In this document: positions 24,601-32,877 of the stretch, piece by piece
How the letters are laid out: the number at the start of each line of letters is the position of its first letter
Position numbering within the stretch: position 1 is the first letter of the stretch
DNA from: Lentibacter sp.
GTDB taxonomy: Bacteria; Pseudomonadota; Alphaproteobacteria; Rhodobacterales; Rhodobacteraceae
NCBI GenBank assembly: GCA_016744435.1
Contig: JADGEJ010000014.1
Coordinates: 17,851 to 81,850 of the forward strand
Direction of reading: 5' to 3'
Length of the DNA: 64,000 nt
The notes under the pieces: model-generated
Told to the model about the DNA's origin: nothing
The model's input: the letters and a program-made list of their open reading frames with translations, nothing else
Databases searched by the model: none
Program-made: the position numbers and the translations under genes

Positions 24601-25017
24601 CTATTCGTCAACTTGCAATGTACCGTCTGGTAGGACCGTCGCAAAAAGAGTGGTTTTTGATGAAATATTCATGACTTGAATGCGCTCACCAGCCGCCGCT
24701 CGGCCCAGTGTACGAACATCAGTTCTGATCGTCAGTGGACCGCGCCTATAACTGAGCGTCACAACTTGGTTGCGACGAACAAGGGCCGGCGGGCCAATGT
24801 CGATCGCGCGGATTGGCCGGCCTGCATAAAGGGCAACTTTTGCCTCGCGCCCGATCACTACGCCTGGATCGGACAGTGCCCCGGGAACGTCGGTGTTGCG
24901 AACCAAAAGATCGGTGGCGCTAATGAGGGTGCGCGCCCTGATTGTATGGGCTGGCACGACAGTGTCTGCCAATGCGGGCGTGCCGCAGATGAGCGCTATG
25001 AGAACGACGGTTTTCAT
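24601..25017 (-). CDS. flgA: P-ring assembly chaperone FlgA
   Basis: 138 residues, short for FlgA but matching the alphaproteobacterial form, which keeps only the C-terminal SAF-type domain. A signal peptide (MKTVVLIALICGTPALA) is followed by the SAF block (VVPAHTIRARTLISATDLLV, GREAKVALYAGRPIRAIDIG) and the C-terminal beta domain (LVRRNQVVTLSYRRGPLTIR, GRAAAGERIQVMNISSKTTL). FlgA is a periplasmic chaperone that helps FlgI form the P ring. Its ATG overlaps the flgG stop (TGATG). Confidence 0.94.
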   Translation of the reverse strand: MKTVVLIALICGTPALADTVVPAHTIRARTLISATDLLVRNTDVPGALSDPGVVIGREAKVALYAGRPIRAIDIGPPALVRRNQVVTLSYRRGPLTIRTDVRTLGRAAAGERIQVMNISSKTTLFATVLPDGTLQVDE

Positions 25018-25802
25018 CAGCGGACCTGCGATGTCGCGCTCATCATCTGGTCGGCGGCAGAAATTACTTTGGCGTTCATTTCGTAGCCGCGCTGTGCTTC
25101 GATGAGCTCGGTTATTTCGCGTACGGCGTCTACCGAACTGGCTTCCAGATAGCCCTGCCGCACCGTGCCGAGCCCGTCTTGGCCGGGAGTTGAAACCAGC
25201 GGGGCGCCGGAAGCTTCGGTTTCAACGAATAGGTTTCCGCCTAGCGCCTCAAGGCCTTTCGAGTTGTTGAAACCCGCGAGAGAAAGCTGACCAAGTAACT
25301 GTCCTTCGGCGGTTTCCGCGAAATATGCGTAGACCTCGCCAGCGCCGTTGATCGAGACCGAGCGCGCATCATCTGGGATGGTTATTTGGGGAGACACGGC
25401 GAAGCCATCGGAGGTGACGATGAGCCCTTCGCCCGTGCGCTTCAAGCCACCGTCGCGCGTGAAAGCTGACTGGCCAGAAGGTAGGGTGACTTCCAAGTAT
25501 CCAGCGCCGTCAATGGCAACATCGAGGTCACCGCCTGTCTGGGCGAGAGAGCCTTGTGCTAGCTTCACAGATACTGCAGTTGGGCGCACGCCAAGGCCAA
25601 GTTGAACGCCCGTTGGCAGAACCGTCCCGTCAGAGGCGTTGATGGTGCCGGGTTTTGTGGCTTGTTGATAGTGCAAGTCAGCGAACTCGGCGCGCCGGGC
25701 ATTGTAACCCGTCGTCGACATGTTGGCGAGGTTGTTGGCTATTGTCTCAACGCGAAGCTGCTGAGCACTCATGCCAGTGGCTGCTATTTTTAGGGCGCGC
25801 AT
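25017..25802 (-). CDS. flgG: Flagellar distal rod protein FlgG
   Basis: 261 residues, exactly the FlgG class length. N-terminal rod signature MRALKIAATGMSAQQLRVET with the ANNLANMSTTGYNARRAEF motif common to rod and hook proteins, and a C-terminal helix (VREITELIEAQRGYEMNAKV, ISAADQMMSATSQVR). Distal rod subunit that crosses the P and L rings. It follows flgF by 12 bases and couples to flgA. Confidence 0.98.
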   Translation of the reverse strand: MRALKIAATGMSAQQLRVETIANNLANMSTTGYNARRAEFADLHYQQATKPGTINASDGTVLPTGVQLGLGVRPTAVSVKLAQGSLAQTGGDLDVAIDGAGYLEVTLPSGQSAFTRDGGLKRTGEGLIVTSDGFAVSPQITIPDDARSVSINGAGEVYAYFAETAEGQLLGQLSLAGFNNSKGLEALGGNLFVETEASGAPLVSTPGQDGLGTVRQGYLEASSVDAVREITELIEAQRGYEMNAKVISAADQMMSATSQVR

Positions 25803-25814
25803 AGGTTTTCCTTT

Positions 25815-26528
25815 TTACTTGAAGAAGGCTTTGAGCGCATTTTTGATCCGCTCATTCTCGGTTTCCATAAAGCTTTGGCCAAGTTCGTAGGCGCGCTGCA
25901 CTTCGATCATCCGCGCGACCTGGCCGATCGGATCAACGTTGGAACTTTCGAGAAAGCCCTGTGCAATTTTCCCGTCCAAGGCAGGGCGCACCTCACCTTC
26001 GGCACGAAACATAACGCCGTCTTCGCGAATAAAGCGCGTATCTTCGACGGGCTCAATGATGCCGATCTGGCCTAGGGCGCGGCCGTCAGCACTGATCGTT
26101 CCATCGCCGCCAACCGAAAGATTATGCGCATCCGGAGGGATGAAGATGGGCGCGCCACCAGCGTCAAGGACGCGGTAGCCTTGCGCGTTGACGAGATCAC
26201 CCTGGGCGTTTGGCGTGAAGTTCCCGGCGCGGGTAAAGCGCTCGCCTTGCGGGGCTTCGAGCCAGAAAAAGCCTTCTCCTTCGATCGCAAAATCAAAAGT
26301 GCCGCCTGTGCTTGTGAGAGAGCCCTGCGACAGCGAAGTGTTCGCGATATTGCCAAGCGCCATTGAGAGAGATTCTGAATTTGCAGAAGGCGCTACATAT
26401 TCGGAGAAAATGACCCCCTCTTGCTTAAAGCCAGTCGTCGCGCTGTTGGCGATATTGTTGGCGATAACGCGCATCTCGCGCATCAGGCCCGACTGGCGCG
26501 TAAGCGTGGTGTAACCCGCGTTTTCCAT
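25815..26528 (-). CDS. flgF: Flagellar proximal rod protein FlgF
   Basis: 237 residues. N-terminus MENAGYTTLTRQSGLMREM with VIANNIANSATTGFKQEG, the rod/hook family motif, and a C-terminus (VARMIEVQRAYELGQSFMET) shared with FlgG. FlgF is the proximal rod protein directly before FlgG; the order flgF-flgG here is the usual one. The gene sits directly after fliQ in transcription order with a one-base gap. Confidence 0.96.
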   Translation of the reverse strand: MENAGYTTLTRQSGLMREMRVIANNIANSATTGFKQEGVIFSEYVAPSANSESLSMALGNIANTSLSQGSLTSTGGTFDFAIEGEGFFWLEAPQGERFTRAGNFTPNAQGDLVNAQGYRVLDAGGAPIFIPPDAHNLSVGGDGTISADGRALGQIGIIEPVEDTRFIREDGVMFRAEGEVRPALDGKIAQGFLESSNVDPIGQVARMIEVQRAYELGQSFMETENERIKNALKAFFK

Positions 26529-26529
26529 C

Positions 26530-26796
26530 TTATACTCCTACGATCAGAGGGATGATCCTATCGTGAAAAAACGACACGATAGATTGGGTCATGAACCCCA
26601 TGCTCATCCAGAACACGACAAGAATGGCCGCGAGTTTGGGAACAAAAGTCAGTGTCATTTCCTGAATAGACGTGAGCGCTTGAAACAGGCCAATTGTTAA
26701 GCCGGTGACAAGAGCAACCGCCAGAATTGGCAAGGATATTACGAGAGCAACCCACAGCCCCTGGCGCATCGTATCAAAGAAAATGGCTTCATCCAT
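26530..26796 (-). CDS. fliQ: Flagellar export gate protein FliQ
   Basis: 88 residues from the ATG at 26796 (MDEAIFFDTMRQGLWVAL), the standard FliQ length; a longer in-frame reading up to 26841 would overlap fliE and add a basic extension absent from the family. Two membrane hairpins: LWVALVISLPILAVALVTGL and KLAAILVVFWMSMGF, with the conserved TIGLFQALTSIQEMTLTFVP between them. FliQ is part of the FliPQR gate. The start lies four bases after the fliE stop. Confidence 0.96.
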   Translation of the reverse strand: MDEAIFFDTMRQGLWVALVISLPILAVALVTGLTIGLFQALTSIQEMTLTFVPKLAAILVVFWMSMGFMTQSIVSFFHDRIIPLIVGV

Positions 26797-26800
26797 CGGA

Positions 26801-27091
26801 TTACACCGGCATGCGCAAAATTTCTTGATAGGCCGCAACAACCTTGTTTCGCACGGTCACGGCTGTCTCAACGGCAAGCTCGGTTTGGGCCAGTGCCTGA
26901 ACCAGAGCATGCGGATCGGCGCTGCCTGTCATCGAAGACACGGCGAGTTCTTCACTTTGTTTTAGGGCGCTGGCGAAGTCACCGACAACCTTTCCGGCAA
27001 TGTTTTCGGCTTTGGCCGGGTTTTGTGTTGGCTGGGTCGCCTCTTTCAAAGAGGTGTATTTTTGGGTGGCGTTTATAGCGCGAATGTCCAT
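26801..27091 (-). CDS. fliE: MS ring-rod junction protein FliE
   Basis: 96 residues, typical FliE size. The C-terminal half carries the family pattern: DFASALKQSEELAVSSMTGS, DPHALVQALAQTELAVETAV and VRNKVVAAYQEILRMPV. FliE joins the MS ring to the rod and is the first exported rod component. It stands between flgC and fliQ, the common flgB-flgC-fliE order. Confidence 0.95.
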   Translation of the reverse strand: MDIRAINATQKYTSLKEATQPTQNPAKAENIAGKVVGDFASALKQSEELAVSSMTGSADPHALVQALAQTELAVETAVTVRNKVVAAYQEILRMPV

Positions 27092-27103
27092 TCTAGAACT
27101 CCA

Positions 27104-27508
27104 TTATTTTTGTAGTAGCGACATCAAGTCTGCGGACATTTGGCGCGATTGCTCAAACATCTTCAGGTTTGCTTCGTAGCTTCTCTGGGCTTCACGAGCG
27201 TCTGCAATCTCGATCAGCAAGTTAACGTTTGACCCTTGAAAATGGCCGGATTCATCGGCCATCGGGTGTGACGGGTCATAGACTTTTTCAAGGTCTGCAG
27301 GGTCGAGCCGGACGCGGCCGGTTTCCACGCGCCCGATGTCGGAACCGTTCTGGAACTCCGCTTCAAAACTGATGGTCTTGCGCCGATAACCCGGCGTGTC
27401 AGCATTGGCGATATTCTCCGACAGGTGGCGTAAGCGTTGCGCCTGTGCCTTTAGGCCGCTAACCGAGACATCGAGTGCATTTGAAAAATCATTCATGGCG
27501 TAGCTCAC
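27104..27508 (-). CDS. flgC: Flagellar rod protein FlgC
   Basis: 134 residues if the GTG at 27508 is used, which overlaps the flgB stop as GTGA; an ATG four codons later (27496, MNDFSNALDVS) is an equal alternative. The N-terminus has the rod motif RLRHLSENIANADTPGYRRK, the middle YDPSHPMADESGHFQGSNVN is the FlgC-specific HPDAD-like segment, and the C-terminus (RSYEANLKMFEQSRQMSADL) is the conserved helix. Proximal rod subunit. Confidence 0.96.
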   Translation of the reverse strand: MSYAMNDFSNALDVSVSGLKAQAQRLRHLSENIANADTPGYRRKTISFEAEFQNGSDIGRVETGRVRLDPADLEKVYDPSHPMADESGHFQGSNVNLLIEIADAREAQRSYEANLKMFEQSRQMSADLMSLLQK

Positions 27509-27894
27509 TTATCATTGATGCTGGTGCGCAGAATGCGCAGGCCGCTTTTGTAGATGGCTAGGGCTTTGCTGTGCTGGCGCTTTGCCTCCACCGCAAACAG
27601 CATTTCTTCTTGTAAAGAGACGGTGTTTTCGTTGGGCTCAGAGCTGCGTGAGCGTGCTTCTATGACTTGCATATCAGACTGGTCACGCTGACCCGAAAGA
27701 TGCGCGCCGCGCGTGGCGACCATGCCAAAGCTTGCGTCTTTGTCGGGCAGGGCGGTGCTAAACGGTGCGACATCACGCGCGGTGTACCCGGGCGTATCAG
27801 CGTTCGCGATATTTTGGGCCACTATGGCCTGCCGCGTACCGGAATGGCGCGCAAGAGAGTGGGCAACCTGGAACAGGCTTATTTTATCGAGCAT
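27505..27894 (-). CDS. flgB: Flagellar rod protein FlgB
   Basis: 129 residues from the ATG at 27894, which follows GAGGGAGAAG; an upstream in-frame ATG at 27921 has no such site. The rod signature is AIVAQNIANADTPGYTARDV, and the C-terminal helix is LFAVEAKRQHSKALAIYKSG. FlgB is a proximal rod protein and the first gene of the leftward rod operon, divergent from fliI across about 87 bases. Confidence 0.95.
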   Translation of the reverse strand: MLDKISLFQVAHSLARHSGTRQAIVAQNIANADTPGYTARDVAPFSTALPDKDASFGMVATRGAHLSGQRDQSDMQVIEARSRSSEPNENTVSLQEEMLFAVEAKRQHSKALAIYKSGLRILRTSINDK

Positions 27895-27981
27895 CGGGGC
27901 TTCTCCCTCGATTTGTTTCAACTAAGACTTAACTCTGATTCCTTTATAAATTGTTCTCGAGTTTAGAAATTGGAGTCGCCC

Positions 27982-29379
27982 ATGCCGCATTATGATCTTG
28001 GACATCTGTCTGCTGAGTTTTCGAAATTGGAGCGCTCTTGTCATGTCGGGCGCGTGAGCGCGGTAGAGAATGGCGTGCTGAAAATCGATGGTTTGCAAAC
28101 CAGGGCGCGGCACGGAGATCAGGTTGAAATCAGGCTGCGAAGCGGTGTCGTGCTCTCGGGTGAAGTTTTGAAACTCGAGCGAGACAGCTTGTTTGCTTTG
28201 CCTGAACGCTCGCCGGAAGGGGTTTCTCTAGGAGACATGGTAACGCTTGCGGAGCCTGCCGAGCTCTATCCATCGCAGGCCTGGATCGGGCGCATTATTG
28301 ACCCGACAGGCAGGCCGCTCGACGGGCGCCCTTTGATGCGCGGCGAGACCCCTGCAAAGCTTAAAGCAGATCCGATTCCGGCTGCCGAACGCGGCTTTCT
28401 TGGGGCGCGTTTGGAGACAGGGAAAACCGTTTTCAACACCATGCTGCCGATCGTCAAAGGCCAGAGAATCGGGCTGTTCGCGGGCTCTGGTGTTGGCAAA
28501 TCAAGCTTGCTTGCCCATTTTGCAAAAGAGCTTGAGGCCGATGTTGTCGTACTTGCGCTGATTGGTGAGCGCGGACGTGAGCTGGCAGAATTTGTCCAAC
28601 ACTCCTTGGGTACGGAAGGGCTGAAGCGCACCGTGATAATAACTGCAACATCTGACCAGTCGCCGCTTATGCGGCGACGCTGTGCCTGGGCTGCCATGGC
28701 CGTTGCCGAGCACTTCAGAGACGCGGGAAAAAGCGTCGTTCTACTAGCCGATTCGCTCACCCGCTTTGCCGAGGCGCACCGCGAAATCGCTGCCGCGACA
28801 GGAGAATTGCCGACAATGCGGGGTTATCCTCCGTCGCTTTCGCACCTGCTTATGGCGCTTTGTGAGCGCGCGGGCCCGGGGCGCCCCGGATCTGGCACAA
28901 TAACGGCGATTTTCACGGTCTTGGTTGCGGGTTCGGATATGGACGAGCCTGTTGCCGACATTTTGCGTGGCGTGCTTGATGGCCACACTGTGCTTGAACG
29001 CAGTATCGCCGAGCGCGGCCGCTACCCTGCTGTTGATTTGCTAAAGTCGATCTCACGCAGTCTGCCACGCGCCGCGAGCGACGCAGAGAACGCTCTGATA
29101 GATCGCGCGCGATATTTGCTCAGTATTTATGAGAAGGCCGAAATTATGATCAGCGCTGGGCTGTATGAGCCGGGTAGAAACGCCGAGTTGGATAGCGCCG
29201 TTAAGATCTGGGAAGCGCTTGATCAGTTTGTTGCCTCAGACGAGCAGCAAGACACACATAACAGTTTTAACAAGTTGAGGCTGCTGATGCGAACGGCGCA
29301 GGCTCAACAGCAGGCCGACAGGGATACGCAAGCTCAGGGCAGGCGGTTGCCACAACCACTAGCTGTTGTCTCGGAGTGA
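27982..29379 (+). CDS. fliI: Flagellar export ATPase FliI
   Basis: 465 residues from the ATG at 27982 with GGAG six bases upstream; a TTG at 27970 would overlap that site. Walker A is FAGSGVGKSSLLAHF (about residues 165-179), with LIGERGRELAEFV, the Walker B segment SVVLLADSLTRFAEAHREIA and the conserved TMRGYPPSLSHLL. It is the F1-beta-like hexameric ATPase that powers unfolding and chaperone release at the flagellar export gate, regulated by FliH. It is read alone rightward between the flgB operon and the DUF1217 gene. Confidence 0.98.
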   Translation: MPHYDLGHLSAEFSKLERSCHVGRVSAVENGVLKIDGLQTRARHGDQVEIRLRSGVVLSGEVLKLERDSLFALPERSPEGVSLGDMVTLAEPAELYPSQAWIGRIIDPTGRPLDGRPLMRGETPAKLKADPIPAAERGFLGARLETGKTVFNTMLPIVKGQRIGLFAGSGVGKSSLLAHFAKELEADVVVLALIGERGRELAEFVQHSLGTEGLKRTVIITATSDQSPLMRRRCAWAAMAVAEHFRDAGKSVVLLADSLTRFAEAHREIAAATGELPTMRGYPPSLSHLLMALCERAGPGRPGSGTITAIFTVLVAGSDMDEPVADILRGVLDGHTVLERSIAERGRYPAVDLLKSISRSLPRAASDAENALIDRARYLLSIYEKAEIMISAGLYEPGRNAELDSAVKIWEALDQFVASDEQQDTHNSFNKLRLLMRTAQAQQQADRDTQAQGRRLPQPLAVVSE

Positions 29380-29386
29380 TCCTAAG

Positions 29387-29402
29387 TGGTGGCTAGCCAC
29401 CA
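29387..29402. terminator. 16-bp perfect palindrome between convergent fliI and DUF1217 genes
   Basis: TGGTGGCTAGCCACCA is its own reverse complement and covers the stop codon of the DUF1217 gene, eight bases after the fliI stop. A symmetric hairpin between convergent genes suits a bidirectional terminator, but there is no T tract on either side, so the call is tentative. Confidence 0.35.
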
Positions 29403-30184
29403 TTAGCTGATTGCAGCAGAGTGAGTGCGACAGAGGCACTGCTGGCGCTTGTCTGCGCTATTTGTTCTTGCAGAAAATAAAGCTGGAGAAGCTCTTCCAT
29501 TTTCTCGGGCTCTGCAAATTGGTCAACCTCAGATGTGCCAAAACGACGTTGTGCATAGTCTTTAAAAACCTCGAGCTGCTGGTCGAGATCGACGCTCCCA
29601 AACTCTGCGGGCAAACCAAAGGCAGTTTGAAAGACCTCCTTTAGCGCCGAATTGCCCATCACGGAATACCATTTGGAATTAACCGTTGAGTCACTGGCGG
29701 CGATTTCGGGGAGTTCACGTTCCAGGTTTAGGCCGAAGCGAAAGGTCTCGTTCTGCTCCCCGACGGCGACCTCAAAAGAGCGTGTTTCGTAGAGGTCAGT
29801 GATCTTGTCGGCAAATCCGGCTTCTGAAGTTTGAGGAATCCAACCAAATCCGAAAGCTTCCGAGAAAGCCTTGTAGCGTGTGTCGGAAAGCTTGTTTGCG
29901 AGCGCGTCATCAGCTGTCGTGCCCTCTTCGAGCACTTTCGTGATGAAGTATTTGTTGTTGATATCATCCTCTAAGCCAAAAGCGCCCAACGCCACGGAAA
30001 GAAGGCGGCGATCAGCGACCAGCTCTTCTGCGTTTGAAATAGAGCCAATCTTTTCGCTGAAATAGGCTCTGTCACTTTTGATGACATTTGAGTTTTCGAA
30101 AGCCTCGGTTTGGCGTTCAAGCGTTGCCTGCAAGAACCGCCAGCCAGCGAGGCCGCTTGTCGGAACGACGGGTTGGTATGTCAT
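29393..30184 (-). CDS. DUF1217 flagellar-locus protein
   Basis: 263 residues with the DUF1217 arrangement: FENSNVIKSDRAYFSEKIGS, NAEELVADRRLLSVALGAFG, EDDINNKYFITKVLEEG and KAFSEAFGFGW. Members are found in flagellar clusters of alphaproteobacteria and share short repeats of this kind; the role is not established. No signal peptide or membrane span is visible. It overlaps flbT by ATGA and ends the leftward flagellin-associated run, facing the fliI stop. Confidence 0.88.
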   Translation of the reverse strand: MTYQPVVPTSGLAGWRFLQATLERQTEAFENSNVIKSDRAYFSEKIGSISNAEELVADRRLLSVALGAFGLEDDINNKYFITKVLEEGTTADDALANKLSDTRYKAFSEAFGFGWIPQTSEAGFADKITDLYETRSFEVAVGEQNETFRFGLNLERELPEIAASDSTVNSKWYSVMGNSALKEVFQTAFGLPAEFGSVDLDQQLEVFKDYAQRRFGTSEVDQFAEPEKMEELLQLYFLQEQIAQTSASSASVALTLLQSANGG

Positions 30185-30585
30185 TGTAACTGCGCCGTGA
30201 GTAGCCTTTCCTCGCGCGGAAGTAGGGCGCGTAGGGCTTTGAGGGCTCGGTAATACTGAGCTTCGGAAACCGCAGTGGTGGCCTCGTCAAGATGCTGCCT
30301 GCTGTCTTCATCGGTGAGAATGCGGCTGAGCTCTTCGATACGCCGCAGAACTTGTAGCTTGGCCTTCTCGGCGTCGATATCGCCTGAAAGGATCAATTGG
30401 GTCGCATAACAGACTCTGCGCACTGGCGTTGTCGCCTCTTCTGGATGGATGGCGTCTTTCAAGCGCAGGATGTTGGCGTTGGGCGTTTTGATGGCAAGAC
30501 GAGAGCGTTTTTCACCGTTCTCTATAACGGCGCCATTGATCAGAACACGTTCTTTTGGCCCGAGTTTTAGGATTAGCCCGCTCAT
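30181..30585 (-). CDS. flbT: Flagellin mRNA regulator FlbT
   Basis: 134 residues, typical FlbT: LILKLGPKERVLINGAVIEN at the N-terminus, TPNANILRLKDAIHPEEA, RRVCYATQLILSGDIDAEKA and the helical tail YYRALKALRALLPREERLL. In Caulobacter FlbT binds the flagellin 5' untranslated region and promotes decay until assembly allows synthesis; FlaF acts with it. It overlaps flaF by ATGA, and the flagellin gene lies just upstream, so the regulator and its target are together. Confidence 0.95.
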   Translation of the reverse strand: MSGLILKLGPKERVLINGAVIENGEKRSRLAIKTPNANILRLKDAIHPEEATTPVRRVCYATQLILSGDIDAEKAKLQVLRRIEELSRILTDEDSRQHLDEATTAVSEAQYYRALKALRALLPREERLLTAQLQ

Positions 30586-30956
30586 TGTGAACCACCTCCG
30601 TTCAGGCCGCGCATGATAGCGGCGTTGATTTCAATCAGAGTCTGAATACTAGCCTCACCTTGCAGTACTTTGCTGCCGTGGGAGCGCGTAAATTCGTAAA
30701 GTGAAATGACGCTTGCGCGCAATGCATCTGGCAGCAGGTTGTCGTCACTTGCGGCATCTTTTGCGAGAAGTGTCCAAAGTCGGCGGTTGAGGTCTATAGC
30801 CTCGGCCACTTGGGGTGTGGCTTTGCCACGGTGTTGAGATATCGCGTGCAACTTACGCGTTACGAAAACAAAGGCTTCATACTCAGAGCCTCGTTCGGTG
30901 CGTACTAGTGCGCTCTGCGAGGAATATGCTGCTCTTGCGAGTGTTGATACGTTCAC
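30582..30956 (-). CDS. flaF: Flagellar biosynthesis regulator FlaF
   Basis: 124 residues matching FlaF: RAAYSSQSALVRTERGSEYE, AFVFVTRKLHAISQHR, LNRRLWTLLAKDAASDDNLL, RASVISLYEFTRSHGSKVL. FlaF acts with FlbT in post-transcriptional control of flagellin in alphaproteobacteria. Transcribed with flbT, 69 bases after the flagellin stop. Confidence 0.95.
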   Translation of the reverse strand: MNVSTLARAAYSSQSALVRTERGSEYEAFVFVTRKLHAISQHRGKATPQVAEAIDLNRRLWTLLAKDAASDDNLLPDALRASVISLYEFTRSHGSKVLQGEASIQTLIEINAAIMRGLNGGGSQ

Positions 30957-31025
30957 AATCTGACCCTTCTAATTCCATTAAGGTGTTGGGGCAGAGAAAA
31001 ACCCTGCCCCAGTCCAGTGATCAAC

Positions 31026-31886
31026 TTAACGGAAAAGCGAAAGAAGCTGTTGCGGTGCTTGGTTCGCGATTGAGAGCGATTGAACACCCAACTGCTGTTG
31101 CACTTGCAGAGCTTGCAACTTGGCAGAGGCTTCTTCCATGTCAGCGTCGACAAGTGCGCCGATACCGGTTTTCATGGCGTCTGTTAGCTTGCCAACAAAC
31201 TCGCCTTGATCAGAGATGCGTTTGGCTGAAGCACCCAGCGTTGCAGCGCCATCGACGGCGACTTGCAGGTAGCCTTCAATTTCATCAAGTGCAGTTTGTG
31301 CTGTGGCGCTGTTAGTCATGGTTGTTCGGCCTGCGACGTCCAGATCAGCCTGAAAGTCAGCTGTTGCTACAGTGATCATGGACACCGTGGGCGCATTACT
31401 GTTGGTCACGTCGTTTGCACCAACGCGGTCAAGCGATGATAGTACATTGAGGCCTGTGGCAGTGCCACCGTCAGTGATCGTTTTGAGCAAGTTCACACCG
31501 TTAAACTGCGCGGCGTCTATGATCGCAAGGATCTGCTGCTCTTTCTGCTCCATGTCAGCATCAAGCTGGCCATGGTTAGCTGTTTCGCTGACGCCTGCGA
31601 CGGCCAGTTCGCGCATCTCTTTGAGAACATCTACGATTTGCTCTGAAGCAGCAGAGGCAACCGCTGTTGTGGCTTCACCAACAGCAAGACTGTCGGAGAT
31701 AGCGTTAAAGCCCGCAACGTCTGATTCCATGACTTTTGAAATCGCCCAGATAGCCGAGTTGTCTTTGGCTGTTGCAACTGTTTTGCCTGTCGAAATCTCG
31801 TTTTGTGTTTTTGCGAGGCCAGAGTTGATGCCTTTGAGAGTTTGAAGCGCAACCATTGCGCTGCTGTTTGTCAGAATGCTTGACAT
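31026..31886 (-). CDS. fliC: Flagellin
   Basis: 286 residues from the ATG at 31886, preceded by AAGGAACT; an upstream in-frame start at 31925 lies within the leader hairpin region. N-terminal D0/D1 helices (SSILTNSSAMVALQTLKGIN, EISTGKTVATAKDNSAIWAI) and the C-terminal helix (QQLGVQSLSIANQAPQQLLS, LFR end) are flagellin hallmarks, with a short middle as in alphaproteobacteria. It is the filament subunit, exported by the system encoded around it. It is the only flagellin in the window. A leader with two stem-loops and a sigma-28-like promoter lies upstream. Confidence 0.97.
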   Translation of the reverse strand: MSSILTNSSAMVALQTLKGINSGLAKTQNEISTGKTVATAKDNSAIWAISKVMESDVAGFNAISDSLAVGEATTAVASAASEQIVDVLKEMRELAVAGVSETANHGQLDADMEQKEQQILAIIDAAQFNGVNLLKTITDGGTATGLNVLSSLDRVGANDVTNSNAPTVSMITVATADFQADLDVAGRTTMTNSATAQTALDEIEGYLQVAVDGAATLGASAKRISDQGEFVGKLTDAMKTGIGALVDADMEEASAKLQALQVQQQLGVQSLSIANQAPQQLLSLFR

Positions 31887-31933
31887 GATTAAGAGTTCCT
31901 TTTGACACGAGGCGCTTTGCGCCACAATAATTT

Positions 31934-31949
31934 CGCCTCTTGTGAGGCG
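31934..31949 (-). promoter_or_regulatory. Stem-loop in the flagellin 5' leader (proximal)
   Basis: CGCCTC-4-GAGGCG forms a perfect 6-bp stem with a four-base loop, 48 bases upstream of the flagellin start codon. It lies in the untranslated leader and, with the flbT gene nearby, is a candidate site for post-transcriptional control. The structure is read from sequence; the regulatory role is inferred. Confidence 0.5.
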
Positions 31950-31993
31950 CCTAATGTCGTTCTGACGGGTGCAGCTGATAGGGTTTCCCGATG

Positions 31994-32019
31994 CTGCGCC
32001 ATCCGATTTTCGGACGCAG
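31994..32019 (-). promoter_or_regulatory. Stem-loop in the flagellin 5' leader (distal)
   Basis: CTGCG pairs with CGCAG and, after a three-base bulge, TCCGA pairs with TCGGA around a TTT loop, giving ten base pairs. It lies about 110 bases upstream of the flagellin ATG, inside the presumed leader. No T tract follows on either strand, so it is not a typical intrinsic terminator. Confidence 0.5.
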
Positions 32020-32071
32020 GATCACCATGTCGTTTGCACCCCTAAGGAAGGCTTAATTTGGCTCGCCGATA

Positions 32072-32098
32072 TCATCGGCATTTAAAGCAAACTTGTCA
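32072..32098 (-). promoter_or_regulatory. Sigma-28-like flagellin promoter
   Basis: On the minus strand GCCGATGA matches seven of eight bases of the sigma-28 -10 element GCCGATAA. Fifteen bases upstream is TGAC, a weak match to the TAAA -35 core, within ACAAGTTT that resembles the longer TAAAGTTT form at shorter spacing. The -10 also lies in the dyad GCCGATATCATCGGC. It overlaps the end of the FlgN-like gene and would give a leader of about 180 bases. Confidence 0.45.
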
Positions 32099-32446
32099 GG
32101 CGCGCTTTTCAAGTTTGCCGGACTGCTGGCCCTGAATTGTCAATTTGCGGCCCTTGGCGTCATATGTATCAAGGCTTTTGCGTACTTTTTGCAGAGTTGC
32201 GAGGCGGGTCGAAACACTTTTGATTCCCTTGAGAGCGCTGTCTAAAAGAGCCTGGTTGCGCGCGGCTTTGCTCTTGAGCGTGTTGAGTTCATCGGTTCCT
32301 GTCAGGCCGAGAGTGTCGAGTGTCTCGATGAGCTTGCGTTTGCGTTCGATCAGCCCGACAAGCTTTTCAAGTTCACCGGAGAACAATGCATTGCGCTCTT
32401 GCTCCAACAGATCGTCTAGTGCTGAAATTACTTTAGGTTTGGTCAT
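32096..32446 (-). CDS. FlgN-like flagellar export chaperone
   Basis: 116 residues, fully helical: SALDDLLEQERNALFSGELE, KLVGLIERKRKLIETLDTLG and ALLDSALKGIKSVSTRLATL. This pattern (an initial LL.qEr.aL..gdl..L..l...K..L) is that of FlgN family proteins, which chaperone the junction proteins FlgK and FlgL before export; both clients are encoded in this window. It overlaps the FlgJ-like gene by 14 bases. Sequence identity in this family is low, so the symbol is left open. Confidence 0.78.
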   Translation of the reverse strand: MTKPKVISALDDLLEQERNALFSGELEKLVGLIERKRKLIETLDTLGLTGTDELNTLKSKAARNQALLDSALKGIKSVSTRLATLQKVRKSLDTYDAKGRKLTIQGQQSGKLEKRA

Positions 32447-32765
32447 TCTCTCTCTCCTTTAGAGCGTCAAAAATTGACTGTGCGAGGCCTATTCCGCCTG
32501 TTTTTACCATCGCAGTTGCATGTGCTTGGGTTAGAAATGAGGAAAACTGCTCTTCGCCCGCGCCACCGCCGAAAGTGTCGCGCGACTTACCAAAGCCAGC
32601 GGACTTTAACATTTCGGTTAGAAAGCTCGCCTCAAGCTCCTGCGCGACTCTAAAGAGCTTTTCGTCAGCTGGGGCGTGTTCGACTCGCGTGTTCGCTGGC
32701 GCAATGGTTTGGGTGTTGGTTGGGTTTCTGGCTGGGATGGCCCCCAACGGTTGAAAATTCGTCAC
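32433..32765 (-). CDS. flgJ: FlgJ-like rod-binding protein (no muramidase domain)
   Basis: 110 residues containing only the rod-binding domain: VAQELEASFLTEMLKSAGFG, FGGGAGEEQFSSFLTQAHAT and TGGIGLAQSIFDAL, matching the N-terminal half of enterobacterial FlgJ. The peptidoglycan-hydrolase half is missing; in alphaproteobacteria that activity is provided by a separate enzyme, here probably the transglycosylase at 18226. It scaffolds rod assembly in the periplasm. Divergent from fliK, 112 bases away. Confidence 0.87.
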   Translation of the reverse strand: MTNFQPLGAIPARNPTNTQTIAPANTRVEHAPADEKLFRVAQELEASFLTEMLKSAGFGKSRDTFGGGAGEEQFSSFLTQAHATAMVKTGGIGLAQSIFDALKERENDQT

Positions 32766-32877
32766 AGATTTGCCTCCAATTCTCAGGACTTTCTCTAAGA
32801 TGCCGTTAAAACGGTAAAGAAGCGGTAACCAGCTTGCGTAATAGTGACAGCGATCTGGAAGAAATCCCGAGGATGAA

